Below are positions 1 through 11,800 of a stretch of DNA of 52,194 bases, in pieces. The stretch comes from Geosiphon pyriformis (Eukaryota; Glomeromycota; Glomeromycetes; Archaeosporales; Geosiphonaceae): positions 86,363 to 138,556 of the forward strand of contig JAAOMT010000144.1 of the NCBI GenBank assembly GCA_016748015.1. Reading direction: 5' to 3'. The translations under genes were made by a program, and so were the position numbers. The notes under the pieces were generated by a model. The model saw only the letters and a program-made list of their open reading frames with translations, was not told where the DNA came from and ran no database searches. Positions within the stretch are counted from its first letter, which is position 1. Each line of letters starts with the position of its first letter.

Positions 1-348
1 GTAGGAAGCAAAAGAACCATTCTGTAAATTTTTTGGTATCGGTTCAGTTGATTTTCCAATACTATTTTCTTCGGCATTATTGGGAGACGAAAAGAAACGA
101 ACTGGTTTATTTTCATCAATCCATTGGAAAAATTTACACTTATCATCATCGTCTTCTGTTCTAAATTTCGGACATCGCCAAAACCAACGACCAAAATTCT
201 TCCCTTTTTTACTTGTTCGCCAGGCAATGGCTTCGAAATCACAATAACATTCTGGTGAGTTAACAGTATCCGGTGCGAAATCGATTTGATGGGATGAAGA
301 GGAATCGTTTTCGCCCGTAGATAATGAGGGTTTATTGTTATGGTTCAT
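1..348 (-). CDS. GRF-type zinc finger protein, 5' part (runs off the window)
   Basis: The minus strand is open for 116 codons from an ATG at 348 to the first base of the window, so the gene continues outside. Two in-frame TAA codons directly precede this ATG, which fixes the start. After a Ser/Asn-rich leader of about 32 residues there is a GRF zinc finger (residues about 34-76): Cys34 and Cys36 (CYC), then TSKKGKNFGRWFWRCPK with Cys59, then Cys71 followed by KFFQW. This is the family pattern CxC...GxNxGRxFxxC...CxFFxW. GRF fingers bind single-stranded nucleic acid and occur at the C-termini of APE2, NEIL3 and topoisomerase III alpha, and as small standalone or helicase-linked domains in fungi. 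Here the finger is N-terminal, so the enzyme context, if any, lies beyond the window edge. The domain call is firm. The cellular role is unknown. Confidence 0.85.
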   Translation of the reverse strand, partial: MNHNNKPSLSTGENDSSSSHQIDFAPDTVNSPECYCDFEAIAWRTSKKGKNFGRWFWRCPKFRTEDDDDKCKFFQWIDENKPVRFFSSPNNAEENSIGKSTEPIPKNLQNGSFASY

Positions 349-1144
349 TTATTAGCTAACCTGATCTTATATATCATTCGAAGTTTTCGCAGTATAAGAC
401 TTGTCAAAGCAATTTAATTATTTTTGTGGGTCAAATGTCAAACAGACGACGCTTTAATATACATATGTGGGAATCAATTGTTCTATCCTGTCCCCTTTAT
501 CTCGGCTTTCTTACATATCACAAATGACCGTCGAGACAATTGAGCTCCTGAATTGATTGTTGCAGTGGTGGGTCTGACACTAGTTTGACGATCAATTGCC
601 AGATGGTGATTGTTGGGATGATGTGATAATGACCTAGATGAAAAGAGGTCAGAGGCCATGTGTCAATTCTCTTTAATATTAGGATATTCCGATCTGAAAA
701 GCCAAAGGTTTACAAACATCCCATACCATCAATCTCGTAAACTTCAAAAAGATAATACAATTTTTAATTCTGAGCTTTGGAATATTTATTTGTGAATATG
801 ATTAGTTCATTTTCTTTAAACGGAATAAAGTTACATTCTCAGGTTTTCTATGAAACTGATGTATACCCTATGATAACAATTCGTTTTAAAAACCTCCCAT
901 TATGACTTTTCCAGAGTTTGAAGAATAAAGAAATAACAAGAAATTTCTCTCCATTTTACTATAGGAGTTGGAAGATGACTTGGATTTAGTTGCTCTTTGG
1001 TAGTATATCTAGAAATTGTGGAAGTATAGTTTGTAAAAGAAATCGAAATTAATTCATTTTAATAAATATTTCACCACCCAAAATAGTGATATTTCGAGAC
1101 TCAAAATGAAAACATGCGACATATCGTAATTAGACTCTTATAAA
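349..1144. other. Intergenic stretch, nothing supported
   Basis: This lies between the divergent GRF gene and the metallopeptidase-like relic. I see no open frame of note, RNA gene or repeat. The first 100-200 bases probably carry the GRF gene promoter, but no convincing TATA box or other element stands out. Confidence 0.4.
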
Positions 1145-1633
1145 TTACAACATTTCCAGAACTGCTTTTAAATTAGATATATATGATGATAACCATCGAT
1201 TATGTTCCGGAATGAACTCAACATATCTATCAAAAATGTATTCGACAAAAGGGACGTTTTTCGCACGATTTCTTAGTATCTGGGCATAGAATTGGAGTTA
1301 GGGCCTCCCACTGACTTTTTTCTCGTTGATGTAATCGTGCCAACCGCTATAAAAGCCAAGACCATGGACCAGTTCATGAAGAAGCACGAAAGAAAAGTCT
1401 ATCTGGTCTGTTTTAATAGTTGTTGCATATTTTACATATTACATACCAACCAAAGGTCTAATACCAGGCTCGCAACTTTTTGGATTATCCTCGCAAAATG
1501 AATGAAACTTTGCATTCACCCTAATTGGAACCTGAAAAGTTAATACTAATCTGATATAATTCCCAGCAACCTCGAATGAATTCTCACATATTTTTTTATC
1601 TTTAATTCCACATTTAAAATTGATTTGAAACAT
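1145..1633 (-). pseudogene. Relic of a zinc metallopeptidase-like gene (HExxHxxGF)
   Basis: Reading the minus strand from 1633, one frame gives a fragment with FQVPIRVNAKFHSFC, then a stop (1439-1441), then in the same frame FVLLHELVHGLGF with the zincin motif HELVHGLGF at 1352-1378, followed by YSGWHDYIN. After another stop the homology resumes in a shifted frame as FVEYIFDRYVEFIPE and ends at a TAA at 1145-1147. From memory, this order (NATF-x-DFC, HEL-x-HGLGF-x-S-x-W-x-DY, FDRY) matches a secreted protein family common in Rhizophagus and relatives. The two His and the Glu of HExxHxxG would bind zinc and act in catalysis. About 60 residues normally found between the two first blocks are missing. 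With two stops, one frameshift and an internal deletion it cannot be functional. The family name and secretion are recall, not seen here. Confidence 0.6.
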
Positions 1634-2520
1634 CTTTGTTTTCGATTTTCTAAAATTTTCGGTTGAATTATTATTTTGCCTAGAATCGCCTTAAGGAAAA
1701 TATTGGTTTAATATCAGCCATAAATTTGCAAGCATTTTCTTTTGTGCCAGCATTTGAGGGTTTTAAGCATTGATCTGCTATTTGGGGATGGGTAGAAATG
1801 AATGATAATGTGAAAAATTAGGAAGAGTGAAGATAAAAGTTTTTTTGAAAAGTTAAAAGCGGGAAATCTTTGTTTCATTTTGAAGACTTTGAGTTTCCAA
1901 TGAGCCAGATTATTTTTGAATAAGGCCTTCAGCTCGTAAAAATCTTCAAAAAACTTTTTCGCTTCTTCTCTTTTTATTTAACTTTTAAGTTATTAAATTC
2001 ATTTCGATTTTTACAATAAAACTATTTTGAACCTTCTCAAAAATGCTAGTAATGTTATAATTTTTAGAAAAAACACTTTCCTTAAAGAATTTTTATTGTT
2101 GAAACACTTTTGATGCTGCTGTCATTGATTGTCTCTTAGCATATAAAAATAAAATTTATGTAATCGCTTAAACTGAAGCAATTAGATTATATCTATACAG
2201 GAAACAGTATTAAATAGTGTTTGAAGCTGGCATTTATATTAACGTTTCCTTTAAAGATCCAAAAAGTAAAATGAGAGATACTATGAAGACTAGATGTTTG
2301 TGCCCCACAAATTTAGAAAAATCTTGTTTTTTGCCTATCTATTGATATCCAATACTTAATCACAATCACTCGTCTAAATAATTAGTCATCAATTGTAAGA
2401 ATTTATCAACAGATCATGGATGGATAAAAAGTTTCTTTGTTATTTCGAAATTCTTTTCAAATTTGATTTAGAAGAGCTCCTCTAATAACTTACAAAATCA
2501 TCCCCAAGGGGTAAAACATA
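1634..2520. other. Intergenic stretch upstream of the first MFS gene
   Basis: AT-rich, without a credible ORF or repeat. It should hold the promoter and 5' UTR of the transporter starting at 2521. No TATA box is clear enough to call. Confidence 0.35.
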
Positions 2521-4179
2521 ATGTCTTCCCAAAGAGAAGGTGAAAACGAAAGATTGATCCAGTCCGCAGAAATTTACTCTAATTACACGAACGACAGGGA
2601 TATTAGGAAAAATGTCAAAGTACCAGCAATAATAGATGCTGGCGAGCCTGTAAACGATCAGACAATGGAATTTCAATTTAAGCAGCGTATGGCTATATAT
2701 GTTGGCCTCGTTATGGCCATTTTTCTGGCTTCGCTAGACTCTACAATCGTATCTACTGCTCTGCCCACAATTTCGTCGGAATTCAATGCATTATCTGATA
2801 TCCCTTGGGTTGGTACAGCATATTTGTTAAGTTCCACGGCATCACAGCCACTCTATGGAAAGTTTTCCGATATCTTCGGGAGGAAGGCTTTATTCTTGTG
2901 CGCCATTTATGTTTTCTTGCTGGGTTCTCTGCTTTGTGGTGCTGCCCAAAGTATGATTATGCTGGTCATAAGTCGAGGTATCGCCGGGATTGGTGGCGGT
3001 GGTATCTATTCATTGGTAAATGTCATTATAGCAGACATAATCCCTTTACGAGAACGTGGCAAATACCAAGGAATTATTGGTGCAACGTTTTCACTCTCGT
3101 CAGTTGTTGGACCATTAATAGGAGGTGCGCTTACAGATAATCTGTCTTGGAGATGGGCTTTCTATATCAATATTCCAATCGGGATTGCAGCGATCATCGT
3201 GATTGTTAAACTTCTCAATCTGCCACATGTTCAAGGCTCATTAAAGGCAAAATTGTTACGCGTAGATTATTTCGGTACATTTATATTCGTAGTTGCTGTT
3301 GTATCAATTCTACTAACATTAAACTGGGGAGGGAATAAATACGAATGGACTTCACCTGTGATAATCTTGCTTCTTTTGGCGGGTGCATTCTCAATATTGA
3401 TGTTTATCTTTTATGAAGTTTACGTTGCTCCTGAACCAGTAATCACCGGACGTCTTTTCAAAATTCGGAATCCGCTGGCTGTTTTTGCCTGCAATTTTAC
3501 CACGGGCATAACTTTTTTGGGTCTTATATTTTATTTGCCAGTCTACTATCAAGCTGTGAAAGGTGATGGTGCTATGGAAGCAGGATTGAGGTTAGCCCCA
3601 CTTATGTTGGGTATAGTTATTACGTCAGCTGTATCTGGTTTCGTGACCTCTTGGACAGGCTATTATCGAGGTTGGACCATTGTGGGCTATTCATTAATAG
3701 CGATTGGAACCGGTTTATTAACAACGTTCACCGAAAAAACTGATCGAATCCAAGAAATTATTTACATTTTAATCATTGGGGGTGGTTTCGGAGCTTCACT
3801 TCAAACATCTCTTATAGCAGCGCAAACATCGGTTAATTATAAAGATGTTGCCGTCGTTACTTCTCTTACTGGATTTTTTCGATCAATTGGTGGAATAGTT
3901 GGAGTTTCTATTTCTGGATCAGCATTCCATTATATGTTAGAAAAGCGACTCGTCGAAATTCTACCACCAAACGTGTCATTAGAAAATGTTATGAATTCAC
4001 TTTCCTATGTTCGAACCTTGCCCCTTGACGTTCAAGAACCGATTATTCAATCATATATGTGTGCGCTACAATATGTATTTCAAGTCTTGACTCCTCCAGC
4101 TGTATTATCGGTTTTTATAAGTCTTTTTATAGAGCATATTCCTCTGCGAAGAACCTTGGGTCCAAGATCGAACGAATAG
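2521..4179 (+). CDS. MFS drug/amino-acid:proton antiporter, DHA2-type (14 TM)
   Basis: A 552-residue single-exon gene, typical length for the 14-TM DHA2 branch of the major facilitator superfamily. A hydrophilic N-tail of about 55 residues precedes TM1. Family motifs are intact: D1 LDSTIVSTALP (72-82), motif A GKFSDIFGRK (113-122) between TM2 and TM3, SRGIAGIGGGG (151-161), antiporter motif C GATFSLSSVVGPLIGG (187-202) and WRWAFYINIPIG (210-221). It ends IPLRRTLGPR, a tail shared with the two paralogues in this window. DHA2 proteins exchange protons for drugs, siderophores or, in the yeast Vba/Fnx1 group, basic amino acids at the vacuole. An acidic dileucine signal (ENERLI, residues 8-13) favours an endosomal or vacuolar membrane. 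Substrate cannot be told from sequence. The start ATG has A at -3 and is the only one before TM1 that keeps the dileucine. Confidence 0.93.
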   Translation: MSSQREGENERLIQSAEIYSNYTNDRDIRKNVKVPAIIDAGEPVNDQTMEFQFKQRMAIYVGLVMAIFLASLDSTIVSTALPTISSEFNALSDIPWVGTAYLLSSTASQPLYGKFSDIFGRKALFLCAIYVFLLGSLLCGAAQSMIMLVISRGIAGIGGGGIYSLVNVIIADIIPLRERGKYQGIIGATFSLSSVVGPLIGGALTDNLSWRWAFYINIPIGIAAIIVIVKLLNLPHVQGSLKAKLLRVDYFGTFIFVVAVVSILLTLNWGGNKYEWTSPVIILLLLAGAFSILMFIFYEVYVAPEPVITGRLFKIRNPLAVFACNFTTGITFLGLIFYLPVYYQAVKGDGAMEAGLRLAPLMLGIVITSAVSGFVTSWTGYYRGWTIVGYSLIAIGTGLLTTFTEKTDRIQEIIYILIIGGGFGASLQTSLIAAQTSVNYKDVAVVTSLTGFFRSIGGIVGVSISGSAFHYMLEKRLVEILPPNVSLENVMNSLSYVRTLPLDVQEPIIQSYMCALQYVFQVLTPPAVLSVFISLFIEHIPLRRTLGPRSNE

Positions 4180-7100
4180 ACTCTATTAAAGATAGACAAT
4201 GTGTTAACTATATTTAGAGTTCACTAAAGTAAGTTAGTGTTACTTGACTTGAGATTTTCAAATAATGTGATTGGCTGAATCAAATCATTTATTGATCAAT
4301 ATAAAGATTTAATAATTGTATCAGTATTATCTTCTTATGGCTGGAGTTTGAATATATTCAAATATTTTGATCACCTTTTGACATTTCATATATGCAATAA
4401 CATTCTGATATTATTAAATTTGGTTTTTTTTTCTGTTATTTTTGTATTTATAGACATGGTTTTATTTACTTAAAATCTAGTCTTAATTTTTATTATTAAT
4501 TAAGCATTTTAAATTTTTATTAATATCTAATTATTAGTTATTTGATTTATTCAAATTAATATATGCAAATTGAATTTTGGACTTAAAAAATTTTGTTGAA
4601 AATTATAAAATTATTAAAATAGTCAATATTAAATATATTTAAAAAGTATAAAAATAAATATTAATATGATTATTGACTTAATTAATAACTTAATTATTAA
4701 ATTAATTATTAATTCGATATTTAATTTAATTATTAATGTAATTACTAATTTGATTATTAATTTTTTTTTATAAATATATAATCAAAACTTCTTAAAACTG
4801 TAAAAATTTATTTATACTTGAATCAATTTATTTACACTCAGATCAATTTATTTAAAACAAATATTAATACAATAATATTAACTTTTTTATTTTCTTTTCA
4901 CTATTTTTTTCTTTTTTTTTTCTTGATTTGTATAATTTTTAGTTTTTATAAAATATATTGAATAAAAATTTACTAAAAAGTACAATTAATATCTATTATT
5001 AAATTTTAAAAGCACTAATATAAAACATAAAATTATATCAATTTGTTATTTTTCTGCTTTTACATTCTTTTGTTATTATTTAAAAAGAATAAAAACTGAA
5101 ATATTTATAAGACTGATTTTACATATTGAATTCTTACTAATTTAATTTGCTTATTAAAGTTGAATTACTTTTTTATTATTTTTATTTGCTATTTATTAGC
5201 ATATTACTGATTATAACAATATAATAATAATAACAATAAAAACAATAATTATAATAAGTAAAATTATTTAAAGTAAAAGATTTTTTAAAATAAATTAATT
5301 GAATTTTATATATAATTTAACTATAATTAAAAATAATTGATTAAAAAAGTAATTAACTAAAAAAATATTAATTAATTAATAAGATAATTAACTAAATTGT
5401 TATAATCAATCATTAAATTAATTAATTAATAATATATTTATATATGGCACAAAAATAATAATTTTATTTAAAAAATACTGTAATACTATTTATTTTTATA
5501 TTAGTTTTATAATTATTTTATAATGTAAAAAAATATTGAGTTTTAAGTAATAATATGTAGAATTTTCTTTTTCATCAGTTTTGCATGGTAATAATGACTG
5601 GCAAATTAGATGCCTTGTTTGTTTTTATTAGTTATTAATTGTTTAATAATCTTAAACTATCATTATTTATGATTTAATATGTATAATCAGAACTGTGTTT
5701 AAAGTATTAATTTAAATCATTTTGTATTGTAATAATATATGTAATTTAATATTATATTAATCAACAATGTTTGCTATAAATTATTAATTTTAAAAAAATG
5801 TGTTCATTTTTGATCAGTCGTTACCAAAGTTAAGCAAAATTATACAAGATTAAAAGTATTTTTTATTAACCTGATTACTTTTTTATGGTATAATGTACTT
5901 ATTTCGAAAATTTATTAGAATCGATACAAAAAAATATTTCAACATTCAAGTATAAAAGTATGTAAAAATACATAATTACTAATATCTATTTTATTTTCAA
6001 TATGAAAAGAAAAATATTCACACACTGTATTATGAAGAATTGGAATTAACACAAAAACTTCAATAATAAATATTTAAAACCATAAAATGTATGTTAAGTC
6101 TAAAATACTAAATAATTTAAAACTAACTGGTAAATGGCTTTTTGGTGAAAGATGTTTTGAAAAACTTTATATACATAAATGCTTTTAAGACTTGGAATTT
6201 TCAACAAAATGTCTTAATCAATATTAAGTTAGAGTTTCGTATTTAACTAATAGAGCCGTTATTTTATATAAATGACTCAAGAATGTACCAACAGATAATT
6301 ATTTTTTAAATTTATTTAATAATAAATATTAACTGGTTTTTTCATTAAATATGTGAAACTAATAAGGTGAATAAAATTATAATAAAATTTAATCATAAAT
6401 GGTTGCATTATGTACAGTATACATGTATTAACAAATGAAAAAGCAAGTAACCCTCTACTGTACTTTGTTTATTTCAAAAAAATTCGATGATTTGTGTTGA
6501 GAAGAAATTCTCAGCAAAAATCTTACATTTAGGAGCAAATCTTGAACAACTTTTATTAGGTTATAACAATCTATGACAATTAGAAAAGCTTCTCCCAGGC
6601 TAAATCAATTTTTATAAGGAAAGATGCGTAGTTGAATTCCGGATGTTAATTCAGCAATTTCCCTGTGAATGACATGATTTCGTTTAAAATCCAAAAATAA
6701 ACAAAAAAATTTGGTCTTTTCATACCCGCAAGAATGAGGAATTATTTTTGGGAAAAAAATATCAGACTTTTGAAGTCTAAATCCTTTGTAGACATATTAA
6801 CGCAAAATAGAATTCCGAAGCCAAATATAACATGAAACATTAGAATATTGAAGCTCAATTTCCACAAAAGAAATTCCAGAAACAAAATTGGACAAAAAAA
6901 GAACAAAGCGCACTAAGATACAGGAATTTATTTTTCAGTCTCCTATTCTTATATTATTTTTCAGTATATAAACTTACAATGAAAATTTTCCCTCAAAATT
7001 TTGGTTCTTTATTCAAAGATTGATGATTTTATTGTAATATTATTTGTTATAATTGATATAATATTATACAAATGAAATGGACTAATCTATTTAAAGAATT

Positions 7101-7333
7101 GAATTTACAGCGGTGGTTGATAAGATCTCTGTAAAAATTGAGATTTTGAAAGTTCCAACAACTGAAGCCCATTGATAATATAGTCTTTATTCAGGTATGC
7201 TATTCACAGACTGAAAATCACGCGTTTTCCATTGTAATATTTACAAAATGAGGAACTATCTATAATCAACACCCATGCTTTTTAACTGTGGCTTAGCCAA
7301 ACAATTTGAAGGATCTGGCAATTACTCAATGGT
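4180..7333. other. AT-rich intergenic island
   Basis: About 3.1 kb with no credible gene. From about 4430 to 6300 it is almost pure A/T, the same texture as the islands at 26.2-29.3 kb and 39.8-43.3 kb that can be aligned to LINEs. A short patch at about 5540-5620 (including ATGACTGGC) weakly resembles the 3' end of the local LINE family on the minus strand, so this island may be a decayed LINE. That is not demonstrated. The part from 6400 to 7330 is ordinary noncoding sequence and includes the 3' flank of the kinase gene. Confidence 0.35.
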
Positions 7334-8871
7334 TCAAACTCGAATCGCCATTCGTTTCAGCGTGATCTCATCCAATATCCGGCTAGTATAAACGGATTGC
7401 GGATGACGTACAAGAAAATTAAGTATATCTTGTCCGGGATCACCAAGAACCTTGATTCGTCGTGATTCAGCTTTATAAAATTCTTCCATCAATTCTACAT
7501 CACTTTTTCGAAGCAATGCTCCATACCATTTACAAATTATCGCCAATATATTATCGATTGAAAATCGTTCCTCTGGTATATGACCCCAATTAGCATGAAT
7601 GAGTTCGAGATAGCCGTTTGGTATGCCGACTCCATAGGCAAGCTTGGGCCGTTTGCCTTCAATAATGGATTGCTTCAAATGTGAATCATGTGCAAATCCT
7701 GAAAATGGTAGTGACCCCGTCGAAATTTCATACATGACTATAGCGAAACTGTAAATATCTGCCGCCTGTGTATAAGCATCTTTACACCAGACTTCAGGAG
7801 CAATATATGGGACCAGCCCAAAAGGTGGTTGAAATTCCAATGGATCATTTTCAGGTCCACGACACATGGCTAAATCGGTGATCATCGGAACGGTATTGTG
7901 CATCAATATATTGCCTGTGTTAAAGTCTCCATGTACTAAACCATATTTGTGAAATAGTTGTAACCCTAATGCTATATCTTTGGTTAATCGAAGTTTTTCT
8001 TGCCAATTTAACAGTGTCCATTTTTGATCAAGGTATTCTCGTAACGTGCCATTATTTGCTAATTGGTAGACCAATTCATAACGCCGGGTTTCTTCATTCC
8101 ATGTTACGCCATAACAACGAATCACATATTTTATTCCTCGTTCAAAGTCCTCACCCCTACTAGGATCAATAATTAATAAAAGATTGGCTTGAGTCTTTGA
8201 AAAAATGCTAATTCGACAAAACTTACCCAAATTCGTTAAATCTTTGTAGCCAAAGCTTAACAGCCCGGAGCTTTATTTTGACAGATTCATTTTAGTCTCG
8301 ATATGGATGAAGTGTTTAACGCAATTGATAATTTAAAAACAGGCTACCTCTTTGATGAAGAGTTTTTGACTTTTAAAAGACTTGATAGCCACTGTTGTTG
8401 GTCCATATCGTGGATAATTATCTCTTTGGACAGATTTTCTTGGGCCATCAGCCCAGAGTGCTGCGCTTACACTTCCAGTTCCACCTTCACCAAGTACACC
8501 AGGAATACGCACCAAGCCATTTGCTGGAATCCATTCAAGGAATGCAACTCTATTTCTTGTTTGAAATTGTGTTTCTTCAATGATTGAATTTATTTCGAGA
8601 TTACCACTATCCCATTTTGGCCAATTTGTAATGAATTCTCGTTTTTCACATGCACCACACCAACCAATGTGACTTAAAGGTTGACGACAAAATCTACAAA
8701 TTGTTCGACCAACTTCATCGTCTGATTTCCTAAGATAATTGGGCTCTGTTGAATGGAAAGATTCATGGTATAAAAAATTTGAATTGCAATACGATGTTCC
8801 CAATAATGTTTGGACAACTTACTTGGAAAATCTTGAGGGTGAGTGGTTTCAAAATCAGATTTTTCAGACAT
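7334..8871 (-). CDS. Protein kinase with N-terminal CX2C-X9-CX2C knuckle (four exons)
   Basis: My model joins four exons, given in transcript order: 8871-8823, 8745-8348, 8270-8227 and 8156-7334. The introns are 77, 77 and 70 bp, all GT-AG; two donors are GTAAGT, and the donor at 8347 (GTAGCC) is weak. Phases match and give 437 residues. An N-terminal CRFC/CGAC zinc knuckle (33-49) leads into a kinase domain: glycine loop GEGGTGSV (102-109), VAIK lysine (Lys138), catalytic loop HGDFNTGN (Asp241, Asn246), DLA in place of DFG (258-260), and APE (283-285). This architecture is greatly expanded in Rhizophagus-type fungi (TKL-like kinases). HGD for HRD and DLA for DFG are departures, so activity may be reduced. 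The ATG at 8871 has a good context (GCC before it). The frame stays open to ATGs at 9081 and 9072, which would add about 70 basic residues. Confidence 0.8.
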
Positions 8872-11800
8872 GGCGTGTTTTGAACTGATAAATGAAGAGC
8901 TAAAAGATGAATTTTCTTGGCGCGAAAACTTAAAGCAGTTCATGAATGTGGACACACGCGAAAGTCGAAAATGGTATTTATGAAGTTTTTTGAGACCGAG
9001 TTTGGGAATTTTAATAGATTTCCACAAGGACTTTTTACTTTGAGAACTCCTAAACTCGGTTTTACCGCTCATTTTGTGCATGTTACCATAGATTTTAGAG
9101 ACTTATTGCTGCCGGGAATGGAAAGTTTATGGTAGCAAAAAACAGTGCAGAGGAGGACAGCATTTTCTTTAATATGTGTGGCGGAAATCTATGAATAGGC
9201 CAGCGATTCCCTGCAATAGAATTGTTTACAGTTAAGCCTGATACTTTTGTGTCTGCTATTAGCCATTCTTGGTAAGTAACAACGATGATTCACTGAAACC
9301 CGGACTGTAAGGGTTAATATTTTAGGAAATAACTCCCAAAAATAATGGCTGGAAAAGTTTAGGCAGATTCATTTGATCAATGATTAAGCCAAATCAAAAG
9401 GGCTTAGATAATTGAAAATTTTTGCTGAGTAATGCCTATCCATAAAAATACATGATGGATGTGCTTCGGATAATAGAATCTTCAGTTTATAGAGTCATAA
9501 ATGCACGTGATAATAGTGCAACAAGTTAAATCCATGATTTACCTCACAATATTCCTATTTAATCTATGTAAACACGATATCTAAACCAGCAATTGCATGT
9601 TTTGTTATTTTTTTAATATTAATAACTTTAACAATGGTTTTCAATTAGTAAAATAGAATCAATTCTAAAAATATTCGCAAGCAGATTTATTTTTTAGTTA
9701 ATTATTTTCTTAATCAATTATTTTTTTATTTAATTATATTTAATCACATTATTAATACATTTTTTTATTTACATTATAAATTATATTGTTTTAAATTAAT
9801 TTTATATTACATCATAATTTATTAATAATTATATATACTATTTTATTTTATAATTTGATCAATATTAGTATTAAATGTTTTAAATAAAAAAGAATATTTT
9901 AAATCTGTTGAGACTTTTAAAAAATTTGGTATAATATACATTGAATAATTTAATGACAAACATAATATAATAAAGATTTGTTTTTAAATAATTTAAAGTA
10001 TATATTGAATAATTAACAAATAATAATATTAATAAAAAAATCTAATAGTATATTAGAAATACAAACAATTTATTTTTAGATATTGTTAATATTAATGCAA
10101 AAATTTGTAAAAAAAATTTTAAATTTATAATTATTGTATTAACTATAAAATATATTTTTATAAAAAAAGTTGTAATATATATACAATCAGTTAAGCAACC
10201 ATATACATATATAAATTAAAACAACAAATTTAATATTTTAAAAGAAATATTAAATAAAAAAATATAGAATTGCCAATATTATTTTACATAAAGAATTAAC
10301 AATAAATTAAAGCAAAATTAAAAGTTATTTAGAAATTTTGAAAAATAAAATAATAATAAATTAGTTAATAAAATTTTTGTTATTATATTAGATATTTAAT
10401 TTTTTTTGGAAAATTATAATAAACTTATTATTTTTAATAGTGTTTAATGTTTTATATAATATATATACAGTTAATTATGTTTAATAAAGAATTAAATATT
10501 TTAAAAAATATTTTAAATAAAAATTTGGTTAATAATATAAATTAGAACAAACTTATTTTAGTTTAATACTTTAACAAATATATTAAGTTTAAATACAATT
10601 AATATAAAGAAATTTTGATTTTTGAATTTTTGATAAATAAATTTGGAATTCTACAAAAATTTTTGCAATTTGTCAAATTAAAAAAGAATTTATAATATAT
10701 TTCTTAAAGAAAAATATATAGTTTTAACAAAAAATTTATATTTAAAAATTAATATAATGAAATATTAAAAATTTTTAAAAAGATTAAAATAATTACTGTT
10801 AAAATAATAAATTTTGTTTAATTAATTATATTATTAAAAAAATAATTATCATTGTAAAAACAAAAGCAAATATATAAAAAATATAATTAAATATGTAATA
10901 TTATTTAAGCATAAAAAATATTAATATTTATAACAAATTTTATAATAATTAATATAGCTTTAAAATTAATAATTAATCACAATTTTAATTTAAAGATTAC
11001 CAAAAAAAAAGCTTTAAATTATTATATAAAATTGTTAAAAATAATAAATTCTATATAATTATATACAAAATTTTTGTACTTAAAGCCTGGTTTAATAAAT
11101 CAATAAGAGTTTTTAAATGAATTGATTTTTTTATGATTTAATTATTAATTGCAAAAAAAAAATTTGATTGTTTAATATTAAATTAAGATTAAAAATAGGA
11201 AAAAAAAATTTGTTAAGTGTTAATAGATTTTTGTTTAAAAATATGTAAGACTTCATAATTATTATTCTTAAAAAATGTGTTTGCAAATTAAATATTCTTG
11301 CGAATTATTAATCAATTTTAGTTTTTAAAAAAATTAATTGTTTTTTTTTATTTAAATTATAATATATTTGTTATTATAGATATATATTATAATTTTAATT
11401 AATGAAATGACTGGTTATATTTTTTTAAAGCATATTTTATTGTATCATAGTAAATAATAGTTAAGTTTTACTTATTAAATAAGATGAAAATAATTTTTTT
11501 AATAAATATTGTATTACTTATAAAAAATTTTTTTTATTAAATTAAATACTACTTTAAATTTTTATTAAACTTTAAAAAGTATAATTTAATTATTATTTAA
11601 ATATATTTAATATATATTAGATTAAATACCGTTTACATGTTTTTTATATAAATAACTAATTACTTAAATTTATGTTAAAATCATATTAAATTTTAAATGT
11701 TTTTATTTTTTTAACAAATCTATTTTACTGTTTTATAATAAAAAAACCTATTAAATTCAAGTACTCAAAAAAATAAAGCATGTTTAATCACAAAACTAGT

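Noticed and set aside
1292-1501. 69-codon plus-strand frame
   Set aside because: It is the antisense shadow of the metallopeptidase relic, whose HExxH motif lies on the opposite strand.
8303-8587. Plus-strand frames over the kinase gene
   Set aside because: Antisense shadows of kinase exons.
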